Shown one piece after another: positions 46,943-58,158 of a stretch of DNA of 64,000 nucleotides. The notes beneath the pieces are model-generated. The model had not been told where the DNA came from. It searched no databases and saw only the letters and a program-made list of their open reading frames with translations. Within the stretch, counting starts at the first letter, position 1; every line of letters starts with the position of its first letter. A program made the translations under genes and the position numbers. Source of the stretch: Hypomyces perniciosus (Eukaryota > Ascomycota > Sordariomycetes > Hypocreales > Hypocreaceae); assembly GCA_008477525.1 (NCBI GenBank), contig SPDT01000008.1:248001-312000 (forward strand), read 5' to 3'.

Positions 46943-48040
46943 AGGATATGGAGTAGTAGAATATGGCAAGCCTGGAGGAACTGCGTGGAATCCTCATAAC
47001 TCAGTAATAAGTGAAGTTTGAGGCTCTGAGCCGATATGTAAGCGAAGTTAACTTAGCTTCCCTGTCAAAATGGGACTCGGTATCGGTATTCTCAGAGTAA
47101 CCTAGACTCCGTATGTGTTAGTATCTTAGTGGAATAGAGAGCGATATGTTTGTCAGGGGACTGGCTTCTTGGGACGTCAAAGTGTCAGCTGGTATTGATT
47201 CGGCTTGGCCCTCGGAGTCATGTTCGCTGCGAAACATGGCTGTCTTGGCCCGCATCACGAGTCCAGCTTGATCAATCATTCCTTAATCCCTCAGTGAAGA
47301 TAATATTAAATGCGGTTAATTTTTGTTCAGGGAAGGGAAGATTTCAGACAATATGACAGGATGTCTCTGCATTCCGTCCATTTATATCCCAATTTTGAGC
47401 CTTTTCTGTGAATGATACTCGCTAGAATTTGACAGGTTTCTCATTATTCAATGCACAAATTGAATGCAGGTAGGTGTCCGGAATCCGTATAGGACCAACT
47501 CCGTACGAACTCCGCACCGTATTCTCGCATTCTCAACTCCGCTGCCAAGGCCAAGATTTCCACGCCAGAAGCAGGACGACTGGTGTTCTCTGAATGTTTT
47601 CCCTACGTCTTTTCAGCCCCAAAGCCAGGCCTCCGCATTTCTATTGAAAAGTTAAGTGAATTCTACGTTGCCCAGAGAATTGGTTGCCATGATTTCTAAT
47701 CCAAAGCATTCAGTCAGGGCCATTTGAAATACACGTGGCATTTGATCTTGCGGAGGCTTCCAGGCTCCCACTCCGCAGCCGGGAAACGATGGTGATCCTT
47801 ACTTCAGCTCATCCACCGTCAATAGAATTTGTCAGTGCCAATATCTCGGCTGGAATTATTAATGCATGTTACCTATTACGTTGCCTGAGGCCTTCTGTGG
47901 AGGAAACTCCAGGGTGAGATGCCAATTATTTATAAAGCTTGAGGGTATCACTTCAGAATAGAAATCATTCAAAACAAGATAATCAGATCTCGCCTGTTCA
48001 CTACTACAGCCACTCAACTAAGCATTGCTCCTGGATCAAC
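46943..48040. other. Intergenic region without recognised genes
   Basis: This holds the 3' end of the HET gene and the promoter of the reductase. Clustered CTCCGTA-like words occur at 47,105-47,115 and 47,480-47,520. Frames here are short and unsupported. Confidence 0.5.
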
Positions 48041-49085
48041 ATGTCGACCAAGACGGTAGTCGCTATCGCCGGTGCCGGTGACTTGGCCAAATATATCGTC
48101 GAGGAAGCAATCAAAAAGGGGAACATCTCCGTTGTCGTTTTGACCCGTGAGAAGAAGGAATGGTTTGAGACCAGATCCCCAGACGTCACAGTCCATGTCA
48201 CGGATTACTGTGTCCCTTCAATCGTCTCTATCCTGGATTCAACTGGGGCTACATCCCTGTTCAGCGTCATTCACTCTTTCGAGTCTGATGTCTACCTCAG
48301 TCTTCATCGTGCCATGCTGGAAGCCTGCAAACAGTCGAAGACTTGCAAGCGATATTCGCCAAGCTACTACGGCGGTAATATTGACCTTCTCCCCGGCTTC
48401 CCTCGGGTCTACAAAGACGCGCATCAGGCCTTTGTTGATGAGATCCGTGAGAATGCGGGCGAAATCGAATGGACCGTCATCCTCCAGGGCTGGATTATGG
48501 ATTATATCATCATCTTCGAAGACGATGGGGAGTACAGCGATAAGAGCTACATGAAAGCGGTCCCAGCACTGTGGCCAATCGACATGAAGAGCTGGAAGAT
48601 TACAATTCCAGGCAACGGAAATGAACCCGCTGCTTTTGCTTCTGCTCGTGATGTGGCCAAGGCTGCCGTCGCATTGGCTACGACCTCCAAATCGTGGGAT
48701 GCTCATACGTATGTCTTGGGAGAGCAGATTACATGGAATGTCATGGTTGAAAAGCTTGAGAAGTTTTATGGTAAGCTCGGGATATAAAATTGAAGGGCTG
48801 GGACAACAGTTGAGGCTAATTTTTAATTGTACAGGTCGAAAGTTCGAGGGTGACAATCGCAAATACAGGCCTCTCGAAGAAATCCAACGCGAACTTGATT
48901 CACCGGCCAACCAGGACAACTACTATTACTTGGCCGGGCTTCAGGCCGATGAATGGACGGCCTTAGGAGGTCAGAGCCTCCCATTGGATGTGGCCACAAG
49001 ACAAAGGAACACATACTTTGAGGGAATCCGCTTCAGGACCGTGGATGAGTTCTTGGCAGACTCCAAGACAATGACGATTGTGTAA
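48041..49085 (+). CDS. NmrA-like NAD(P)-binding reductase (isoflavone reductase type)
   Basis: This is an atypical short-chain dehydrogenase of the NmrA/isoflavone-reductase group, either a cytosolic reductase or an NADP sensor. Exon 1 is 48,041-48,770 and exon 2 is 48,835-49,085, joined over a 64-nt GTAAGC...TACAG intron to give 326 residues. The nucleotide-binding turn is AIAGAGDLAKYIVEEAI (residues 9-25). The SYYGGNID segment (about 107-114) is where relatives have the SEFG/SxFG core. ASARDVAKAAVALA marks the C-terminal subdomain, and FRTVDEFLADS lies near the C-terminus. There is no signal or membrane segment. Neighbours on both sides are unrelated in obvious function. The substrate cannot be predicted. 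Confidence 0.85.
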
Positions 49086-52000
49086 ATCACACATCCTGTG
49101 CCAATGTATAGGGTATTCAGATCCTACTCTTCAGTCAATTAGACAGATCAGATTCTGATTTTCAGACTCTGCAATCACATACCATGAAAAGCGAGAATGT
49201 TCCAGTAGCCCACTGATGATGCAGAGTAAGAAAAGGGGGGACAACCCTTCAGAGTAGTTGCATATGTCCTACTTGAGTAAAAGAATCGGCTTTGATTGTT
49301 TGTCCTATCGAGACTGGTTACAAATTTTACTAAAAACTCCAAGACTCCAATCCTTATATCCTCACGATATGTAACGAGATGGAGTAGGGGTTTGTGGAAT
49401 TATTCATTTAATGTAATTAAATAGCTTGTAAGTTGCTTGCTCTTGGAAGAGACGATAGGCGCTTCGTATTGAACTCGCTGTAAACCCCATTTGGTGGCCA
49501 CACCAGTGCCCAGTCCAGTTTAACTCAGTAAATTATCTAAACGTCAGAGAACGCATCTTTTCCTGTCGAACATCGTCACTAAGATAGTTTTGGCAGCGAG
49601 AGCGATGGCACCCGGCAAAAACACATGGCTGCTGTATCTAGGGAAGTGATTAATAATGAACAGGAGCAGGAACACTGTAATTTAATCAGGCTGTTAGTAA
49701 TATGGTCTTGGATTGATATAAGAAAATTCCACAAATCGATTTTGAGTCTAAATTGTATCCCAAACCTGGTCGTATCTTGCCATTTTGTTCTCGCTGCTAG
49801 TTCGAGTTTAGTTACTCTTTTGTTTCCAATATGGACCTTTTCTCTCCAAACTTTTAGCACTCGGGGGCTTTTCTGAGCGAGATCCGACCCTGGAATGACA
49901 ACCGTCGGGGGTCCTTGCACGGAGTGATACCTCTGACTAGTTTCGTTGACGTACAAATCGAAGATCTGTTGAAGCAGTGGAGGCTATTATCATGGACGCT
50001 CTTGAGATGTCGGTCACGTTTGTCTTTGCCTAAAGCTGGGGGTTGACCCCAGAAGACCATGTACTATCACTACCACTAGTACGAGTACTCCGTAATACTA
50101 TTATCCCATGCAACACTCCAAGAGCCAGTAATAAGTCTACATTTTACCCGTGGTCTGGGGTTGATGAGAAATCCCGGGAACTCCTGGGGTCATAGCGTGT
50201 GCTAGCATCACACTAATAACTTGTATAATCTACGGCTATGCCGTGATATTAGTATAATGGGCATATTTGTCAGGATGATATCAGCCCCTACAATCAAAGA
50301 TCCTAGGATCTTGCATCGAACCAGCGCTTACGCATGAACGAGTAGTATTATGTCCGTTGACCATTAGTATTCAAGATGGGCGGGTATTGATATCAAGGGC
50401 GCACGAGCATCAGTTGCTTCTTTTCTCTGTAGTGATTTGTTCACTAATCCCGCTGCCTGATACCCTTGCTTCTACGCAGTCGCAGTACACACATGTCCTT
50501 TAACTCACAGTACTCCGTAGTTAGTAAGCTACTCTATTTAATTAGCAAAATCGCTAATGATTAGATCATGAATTGAGCTCCAACAGGATATACTGATTAG
50601 ACAGCCCCATATAATTCCTCGATAATCTTCAAAGCAATAAATGTGCTCATATGGAAAGGATATACTCCGTACTAGCCCACTATGATGACTAGTAATATGG
50701 AGTAGTATGTACGTAAACCTTCGTGCCGTCGTGTGATGTCGGTTAGATCACATGCGCCCGCAACCAAACGTCGTCAAAATTTCACTCCATAAATCTAACA
50801 TGTTAACACCTCACGAACGTCTGTGATTTCGAGAGTGCCTACGTGTTAATCACAGTCACTGCGCGCCCGGCTATGCGTTAATATCGATTTTACAATTCTC
50901 TACTGATTAGGCCTTGCCATTCTCGTATAAGGGATCCGTATGTTTAGTGCTGACGTTGATAATCCCCAATGTTGCCAAGACACCAATACTATCAGAAAAC
51001 ACCTATTAATTGCGCGACAGTACGGAGTACTCGTATCCGGATCGGCTTGCCCGGAGAAAGAGAAGGCCAGCGCCGATGGAATTGGCGCTGTGGCTTTGCC
51101 ACCAGTTGACAATACGATATGTCTTGGCAACGCCGCTCATCGTGCCGCCAATTTGCAACGCCACATCAGGCTCTTGGGATTTCAGCCGCCAAGCAAATGA
51201 TTACTTTGTTATGAAGCGGAATCAGATGTTTGTGGCGCGGGTCGTCGGGTAACACAACTTCCACGGTGCCACGAAGTATCGTCCGCTCCATGGTGGTGTA
51301 AGAGTCTCTAAAGATAGATGACTTCCTTTTTTCACCTTCCTTACTGACTCATTAGACTAGTAGTTAGTGATTGTAGGTTGCACTATAGGCAGGACTGGCA
51401 CAACCACCGTCTCACTACGGTTCCATCGCCACAGACGATCGCTAATAAAACGAAATGCGGCCACCGGATGAAGCGTTATTTGCCATCGAATTTTCTGCTT
51501 CAATACTAATACAGGGTACTACATAATTGGCTAGGTAATTGTAGGTTCCAGGAACGCGGTTTATCTCTAGTTAGTTTTCGGTAACACCACAAGTACTCCG
51601 TAATTGGGCTTCATCTGACGGCGCAATTGTATGTTTTCGGCGTTAGGCAAAACGGTGGTGGCGGTCTCGAACTAAGAAGGCCTTTAAAATAGGATCAAAT
51701 GAGATCAGGTGATGATTGCAGAAATTATGATTTGGAAACGGATGGGGACATCTTAATTTTAACCGGCTAGGGCATATTATACTAGCAGCATACTTGGAGA
51801 AACGGCGGCTTGGTCAGTCTTTGTGGGGATTTCTCCATGCTGGCTGTGTGTCACCCATGTTTCGAGCAGGGCCACATAAACTTTTATGCTTAAATTTTGA
51901 GAGTGGGATTCATCAGCTTTTTGCCTCGAAGGGGCTTCTGCAGGTCAAAGCCTCAAAACTTCATACTCGGTAGATGCTTTGCCTATGCGTCCTGGGTCTT

Positions 52001-52584
52001 GGCACGGAGGTGGTGTAAAGGCTGTATGTTGCTGCTTGTTTTGACTAGGAAAACATTGAAACCTGCTCTTGATGGATAGTGGAGACACCGGGCGCTGATT
52101 GAGTGCAATGTCACCTTTCTCATACGGAGTTCATCTTTCCACCGTATTACTACATCTTATGAGTACTGAGAAGGCATGTTAGCGTGAGCCCGAATATACA
52201 TCTACGGCAAACTAGGCTATGGCGGGTTTCGCGTCCCGGATCAATCAGTCCATCAACCCACCACACGTAAGCTGACGGAATCTAGCCTCGAGGAGAAGTT
52301 TCCGATCCATGCCCCTTAATTCAGGGATCACATCCTGCGAGGCCTCATTAGTAGTACGGACCAAAGTGTCCTTATGTATATATATCCCATCCCATCCGCG
52401 CCAGTTGCGTTAAAATAAACGCCTTAAGGTTTCTTATCAACGTTTAAGTTCATTTGTATTGCAACTTGCAGCTCTGACTTTTGTCTTGCATCCCATAAGC
52501 TATCCCTGCATTTTCTTTTATACTACCTGTACTTTTTAGCCGTTCTTTTGTCTATTTCATTTCGTCCTCTCTTTTTGGTCCAAA
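49086..52584. other. 3.5-kb gene-poor region
   Basis: No frame longer than about 125 codons exists and none resembles a known protein. TACGGAGTA or its complement occurs at 50,086, 50,511, 50,663, 51,021 and 51,594, the densest cluster in the window. Composition is normal, so this is not a RIP-degraded repeat. It could hold a non-coding transcript or old relics, but nothing supports either. A TATATATAT stretch near 52,375-52,385 may serve the carbonic anhydrase gene. Confidence 0.5.
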
Positions 52585-53805
52585 ATGCTTTTCAAGACTG
52601 CGGCTGGTACTGCACTCGTCACGTATGCCCTGGGGCCGTGGCGTCGTGTGCATATGGAACGATATTACACCCAAGGGCAGAGGATGGAACAGTCAAAGTA
52701 AACACCTTTGGCTACTCCGGATCAAAGGTAGGATTACCCTCTACCATTTAGCTTACATCCAAGGCAAAATTTGTTTAAATCCAGAATGCATCGTGCTACT
52801 GCCTCCAACAGAACTGACCAGTAGAGTATAGGGGCCGGCCAACTGGGTAGCTCTCAACCCAGCTAAAAATGCTCTTTGCGCAAACGGGACCAACCAATCC
52901 CCCATCAACATGATTTCAGGGTCCTTCACTACAATCCCTGCGGCAGAGCTGTCTCTTTCCATTCCCGACATGAAGGAGGGTGCCACCTTTGAGAATCTTG
53001 GAACCACCGTCGAGGTTGTTGCCAAAGCAGGAACCATCAAATTGAGAGGCGTTACTTATACGCTTCAACAATTTCACTTCCATCACCCGAGTGAGCATCT
53101 ACAAAATGGAACTAGCATGCCAATGGAGATGCATATGGTCTTCCAAGGAAAAGCAGGCGAGATTGCTGTCATCGGCGTCTTCGTCGACCTTGATGACGGA
53201 TCAGGAGTTTCACCACCCGCGCAATCACCTCCTGCAGCCACAACACGATCAGTAACGACATCGCTCGCTGCTACGTCGGTCACCACAAAGCCTTCAGCCA
53301 CAGTGACCGGATGCCCCTCCGGACACAAGCCTTCGAAGATGAGACGAGGACAGACCAAGCCTAGCGAGCAGCTTCCAGCACAAGCCGGTGGCTTCTTCCA
53401 TGTCAACACACCGAACAATGCCGCAACCACTCCCTCAAAGCTGCTCGAGACTATTTTCAGCTCAGTCGAAAAGATTGCCACCCCCGGAACAGCCACGAAA
53501 ACTGATCCACTGGTTATGTCGGAGTTGGTCAACACTCTGGTGAAGGGCTCCTTCCAAACGTATGTTATAAAATTAACACATAATTCCTTTCATCCTAGGC
53601 TAATTGAAGAAATAACAGTTACTCGGGCTCCTTGACCACACCTCCCTGCAGCGAAGGTGTCAGCTGGCTTGTTTCCAATCAGAAGGTGTCCATCAAGTTA
53701 AAGACTTACTTCAAGGCAAGATCGGTTCTTGGATATAACGCCCGCTTCCCGCAGAATGCTCCTGGGGAAGGAAATGTTCTGGCTCTTGCTTGTGGTGGCC
53801 ATTAA
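52585..53805 (+). pseudogene. Alpha-carbonic anhydrase, secreted, with a frameshift in the signal peptide
   Basis: The enzyme hydrates CO2 to bicarbonate outside the cell. Exons are 52,585-52,727, 52,832-53,559 and 53,619-53,805. The ATG opens a signal peptide (MLFKTAAGTALVTYALG), but the mature protein (CAYGTILHPRAED onward) is in the next frame. One base appears missing in the GGGG at 52,632-52,635, and the first frame ends at a TAA at 52,699-52,701. Everything downstream is intact: NQSPINMISGSF, zinc ligands in QFHFHHPSEH (two His) and MEMHMVF (third His), and GSLTTPPCSEGVSW. Between VFVDLDDGSG and FFHVN lies a Pro/Thr/Ser-rich insert of about 60 residues (nt 53,207-53,390). The defect may be real or a single-base error in a G run. 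With the base restored the protein would be about 352 residues. Confidence 0.75.
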
Positions 53806-56598
53806 CTTGTTGGGTTATTTGTTCAGTCCTGTAATAGTATGTAGGATAGTGATTAAGGCAGCATACTGAACACATAATAGATGTAGTTAGATTTGTATAT
53901 AGAGACTGCTATACTCTGAAATAGACCCTTTTTATAAAGATCTCAACAACGCGACTAGCTGGGTTTTTGTGCAGTTTTACGCAACCTGTCTCATACAAGA
54001 GCTGTCATACATTGGCACACCCAGGACCAATAAGGAAATGCTACCTACTCACATGACTTTCCGTATATGCGCATATCATGTTCTCATTTGTCTTACTAGG
54101 GACTTCTGCTTATCAGCGTGCGGCACTTCGTCTTCTCCGACTTGCCATGCTGAGAGATATCCGGCTATCAAAGTATTGTCGACCAGCATAGATGGTTCCT
54201 GCATCTGCAGCTGACTGGTTACACAGGAGGCGGGCCGTTACATTAGCCATGCATGCATGTCTATCAGAACTTAGCGTGCTGATCTATGTATCACAGAGTT
54301 CCTGGGTTGGCGCCGACTGATGACATCACTGGCGCCGCAACTCCATAACGACTGCTCATATTTATTGCTGCATGATAAGCTACTGACTTTCGTGAGAAGA
54401 TTGGCGATCTAACCGCGGGTTTTTCATAGGCCCCAGCATAGTCCATCATGCTACCTGAAGTTCCATCTCGCGTGTTGACTCCGTTTTTAACGAGAGAAAA
54501 AGTGCAAGAATGGAAGAAACGAAATCTACTGGATATAAAGCGGCTGAATTACACCCTTCATATTGATAGACGAAGGCATTCACAGTTCCCTAGAGACAGT
54601 GTTTCAACATAATCCTACGGTGGCACGGTACGCACTTGACGTTGCGGCCAAGACACCAGGCGCCACAGCCAAGTAATAGGCAAGTGAGATTTACCGGCCT
54701 GGGCAGCGCCACGATCGGCGATTTACCGTTCAGTCGGAGACGGTGTCGTATTCACGTATGTGTGTATGTAAGAAGGAACCAACAGGGCCAAGGAGCCTTG
54801 GCAGATTGTTGTTTTACAGGGTCAGTGACACATCTGAGACTTGGCAACCGACTACAGTATCCGAGCGTCATATATATGCCACTATCTACTATATATACAC
54901 TGTCTGGCCGTTGAACAAACTACTGGAGGGTTTTTATCTACTGTTTGATATGCTTGGTTAGGGGAAATAGTACAAGGCAAAAACCGCTCTCAAGCTGTAA
55001 GGTTAAAGTTAAAATATTTCTAATATTTTCATTTTTTTTTAAATAGCGTGTAGAAAGTGATAAAACAAGTTTTTTTCACATCAACAGTCATTTCACATAG
55101 ATAATAACCCCATTATTTCCCCTCCTTTTCTTCATTTTAACCGATATTTACGGCATACACGAGCTGGTTCAATAAGTGGGAAGTCCTGCGAAACGACTGT
55201 CGACAAAACTGCTAGGATACCAGACCTTCCTGGCTATTGAGAGTCATCCAAGAAAAAAAGCTGATGGATAAATACGGCATTCATTACTCCGGGACACATA
55301 TAGTTACATTGTCCCATATACGACCGTTATCGCTCCACCAGGAACTTGGTTGAACCGGTTGCTCGCGCATCCTCTATCTAAGAGGCCAATCAGACCCAGC
55401 CCATCAAAATGAAGATACATACAAGCAGACGTCTAAATCACCAACGAAATCGCCACACAGAAGCTGTACATCATCCACTCGGAGAAATTCATCAATGCAT
55501 TCAAGTTCGCAAAGCAGTCAACCAGCCAGCAACACTGATCTCTCCATCGGGATAAGGTCCAACGACTCAGGGCGATTTCTCACAATAAATTCTCAAAATA
55601 AAAGACACCCAGATTAATTTCGCAGAGCAATTATGGGCGCGGTGTTAGAGCCACCAGAATACGACATCTAATATCCACCATTCATTCCTCTTGCGAAATA
55701 CCAAACGAGGCGAAGCGGGCGGCCTCGCCTACTCCTACACACGATTCGTTGTTGATAAAAAAAAAGCCGTCAGATTATAAACGCCGAGGCCTTCATGATC
55801 CGTGTCAATGTCAATTCCAAAGTCTGCGGCACAGCTGTTCCCAGGCCCTGGGGTGCAAATGGTTGACTCGATTCGTGGGGGTGGTGCTGCTAACTGCGGA
55901 TTCTCCAAGCCCGGGCATAGGTCACTTCCTCCGTTATTGTATAAACCCTACATCGAGTAGCCAAAGCGATATTATCGTCGATTCATTTGCCGGTGATGAG
56001 AAGGGACACTTTTATCTCTGTCAGGTAGATCCCAAGTTGATAATTTAGGTCTTCCCAGAGTGTCAAAGGGTAAACTAGAAATCGCATGACTCGGTCATAA
56101 AGGGAATTTAGTACAAATCACAAGCTTAGAGAAACAACAGAGGCATGGGTGGCTACCTAGGTACTTGAATGCGATATAACTACAGGTCCCTTTCACCAGT
56201 TAAATATCGGTGACGCTCTCATACCGTGCAGCTCTTTACACAACTATCCTACTCTACAACCGCAATAATTCGGCCTATAGAGCCTAAAAGGTGGATGTCT
56301 TTGTACCCCTTTTCATTGACCACTTCGAGTGTTATATCTACCCACTGGTGGTAATATTGTCCACCCAACAAGTTTGCTAGCCCTCTCACGATGGGCCCTA
56401 AGACACGCTGTTGACCCCTAACCATTAGGCTCCGAGACGCGTTTTACCCCATAGTACTATAACTCCGTGCTCCATACAGAGCGCCGCCATTACATGCATT
56501 TCCGTCTGTTGCAATGTTACAATCTCCAACGCAACGATACCACTCGGTCTGCATTTTCGTATCAAACCATTTTTTTGGTGGATTTATCTCCTTGTTCA
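53806..56598. other. 2.8-kb region without recognised genes
   Basis: Short frames on both strands lack motifs, start context and splice structure. Composition is mostly normal, with A/T-rich spots at about 55,010-55,075. The next gene ends at 56,599 on the minus strand. Confidence 0.5.
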
Positions 56599-57895
56599 CT
56601 AGGCCGCCGGCGGCGAAGATGACTGGGGCTTAGGCTCGCGCTTCGCGCTGTGATGCGGAGGGATCAGATTATACATCACGGCCAGCAAAACTGCCGCTGC
56701 TGCCGGCCCAAACCACCAGATCCATTGATCTGGATGTTGTCAAAACGTCAGCGTCTATTGCCAGTCCAAATTAAAAATCACCCCTCGCATCAAGACTCCC
56801 CGCAGACCTACCAGACATGTCTCGTCTTGCAATCCCGTAGGCAAAGGACCGCGCAGGATTCATTTGCGCGCCTGCATATCCGGGAATAATACCACTTGTC
56901 GCAAACGTGACCAGGCCGAGAGCGGAACTGACCAAGAGGGGGCCTAAACGTGGTCCAAAAAAGACGGCTTGACGAGGGTCCAGACCGACGCCATAGGAAA
57001 GGTACAGGAGCACGAATGAGGCAAAGACCTCGTTGAGATACACCTGGCCAGCTGAGGCCTGGGATGGATCATACCAACAGCCGCCGCCGTGATATCTTCA
57101 TGAAAAAGAGTATGAGTGTAAGTAGACTGTACGCCGGACTCGTTTTTGGATCAGTCACTTCCGAGGAATAATACATACTGGATAGATCGCTCATATCCCC
57201 AAACTCCTGCTAAAACCCCGCCTGCCAGAGCTGCACCGAGAGTTTGACCACAGAGATAAAGCACACCTTTAAATGTATTTCAGCAAACGGTCGATGTTAT
57301 GGGGTAGCCGCACACAAACCTCTTGATAGAGGGCAAATGCCAGCGAGAATGGCGGAGAAGGTAATGACGGGGTTCATATGACCGCCAGACGCTGGAGAAG
57401 TCGCATAAATGAAGGTCGAGATCAAGAAAATATTCGATATGCCAATATATCCGCCGACTTGCGGTGTTCCATAGCCCTGTAGCGTCGCTGAGATTTGTCC
57501 GGAAACAAAAACCAGGCATGATGTCGCGACCATCTCAACGATCTGTATACCGTGTCGACCAAACAGTGAGAGACCGCGCCAAATAGCTGCGTAGTCGTTT
57601 ATCAGGTGCTTTGACATACCGCAGATTTCCAGATCGAGACATCCAGCCATGACCCCAAGAAGTAATCCCTATTTCGATACCAAGGCGTCACTCGCGGAGT
57701 CTGTGGCCTCACAAGCGGGGCGAAAGACCCATCAAAGGCCGCGATGTCCATCGTGTCCGACGCAAAGTGCCCGGAGACACCCGGAGTGTTATCGGATGCG
57801 CCAGAGGGCCGCGGCATCTCGTTGGGTTTTTCCATTCTGCCTGGAGAAGATTCATAACAAATCTGAGGAGGCAGATCTTTTATATCCCACGTCAT
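56599..57895 (-). CDS. Aquaporin-like MIP-family membrane channel
   Basis: This is a six-helix channel for water or small uncharged solutes. Five minus-strand exons (57,895-57,620; 57,542-57,320; 57,266-57,179; 57,095-56,812; 56,729-56,599) join in phase over introns of 77, 53, 83 and 82 nt to give 333 residues. Residues 1-90 are a polar cytoplasmic extension. The membrane core follows with ATSCLVFVSGQISATL and NIFLISTFIYATSP. The first pore motif is GGHMNPV (NPV at 149-151 in place of NPA), and the second is the canonical AQMNPARSF (NPA at 275-277, with its Arg). The short C-tail is Pro/Ser-rich. An intervening 33-nt gap might be read as an intron, but the 77-nt intron is the one that keeps the frame and the family alignment. 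Specificity cannot be read. Confidence 0.85.
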
Positions 57896-58158
57896 GAATG
57901 GAATGGAAGCCCAGAAGTAGCTCTTCGGGTTGCTAAATTAGGCTTTGCTTAGCCGCATAAGCCATTACAGAACATGTCGCGATTGTTAGTCAACTCTGAC
58001 AAAAACCTCCACTTCTGCTGGGAAATAGTAATGCTCAGGTAATGGAAAATGGCTACGTATATCCATATATCATATATAAACATCAGACGTTCGGGTATAT
58101 TAGTACTTCGTCCCTTTTGTGCAAATCGCCCTCTACATTAACATGCACACCATGACTT

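Noticed and set aside
50900..51252. Three overlapping frames of 76-86 codons on both strands.
   Set aside because: No splice signals, conserved motifs or good start context; mutually overlapping frames of this size are expected by chance.
57587..57619. A 33-nt intron in the aquaporin gene with donor GTATGT and acceptor CGCAG.
   Set aside because: It is shorter than workable fungal introns and shifts the frame. The 77-nt intron ending at 57,543 keeps phase 0 and gives the expected IVEMVATSCL strand.
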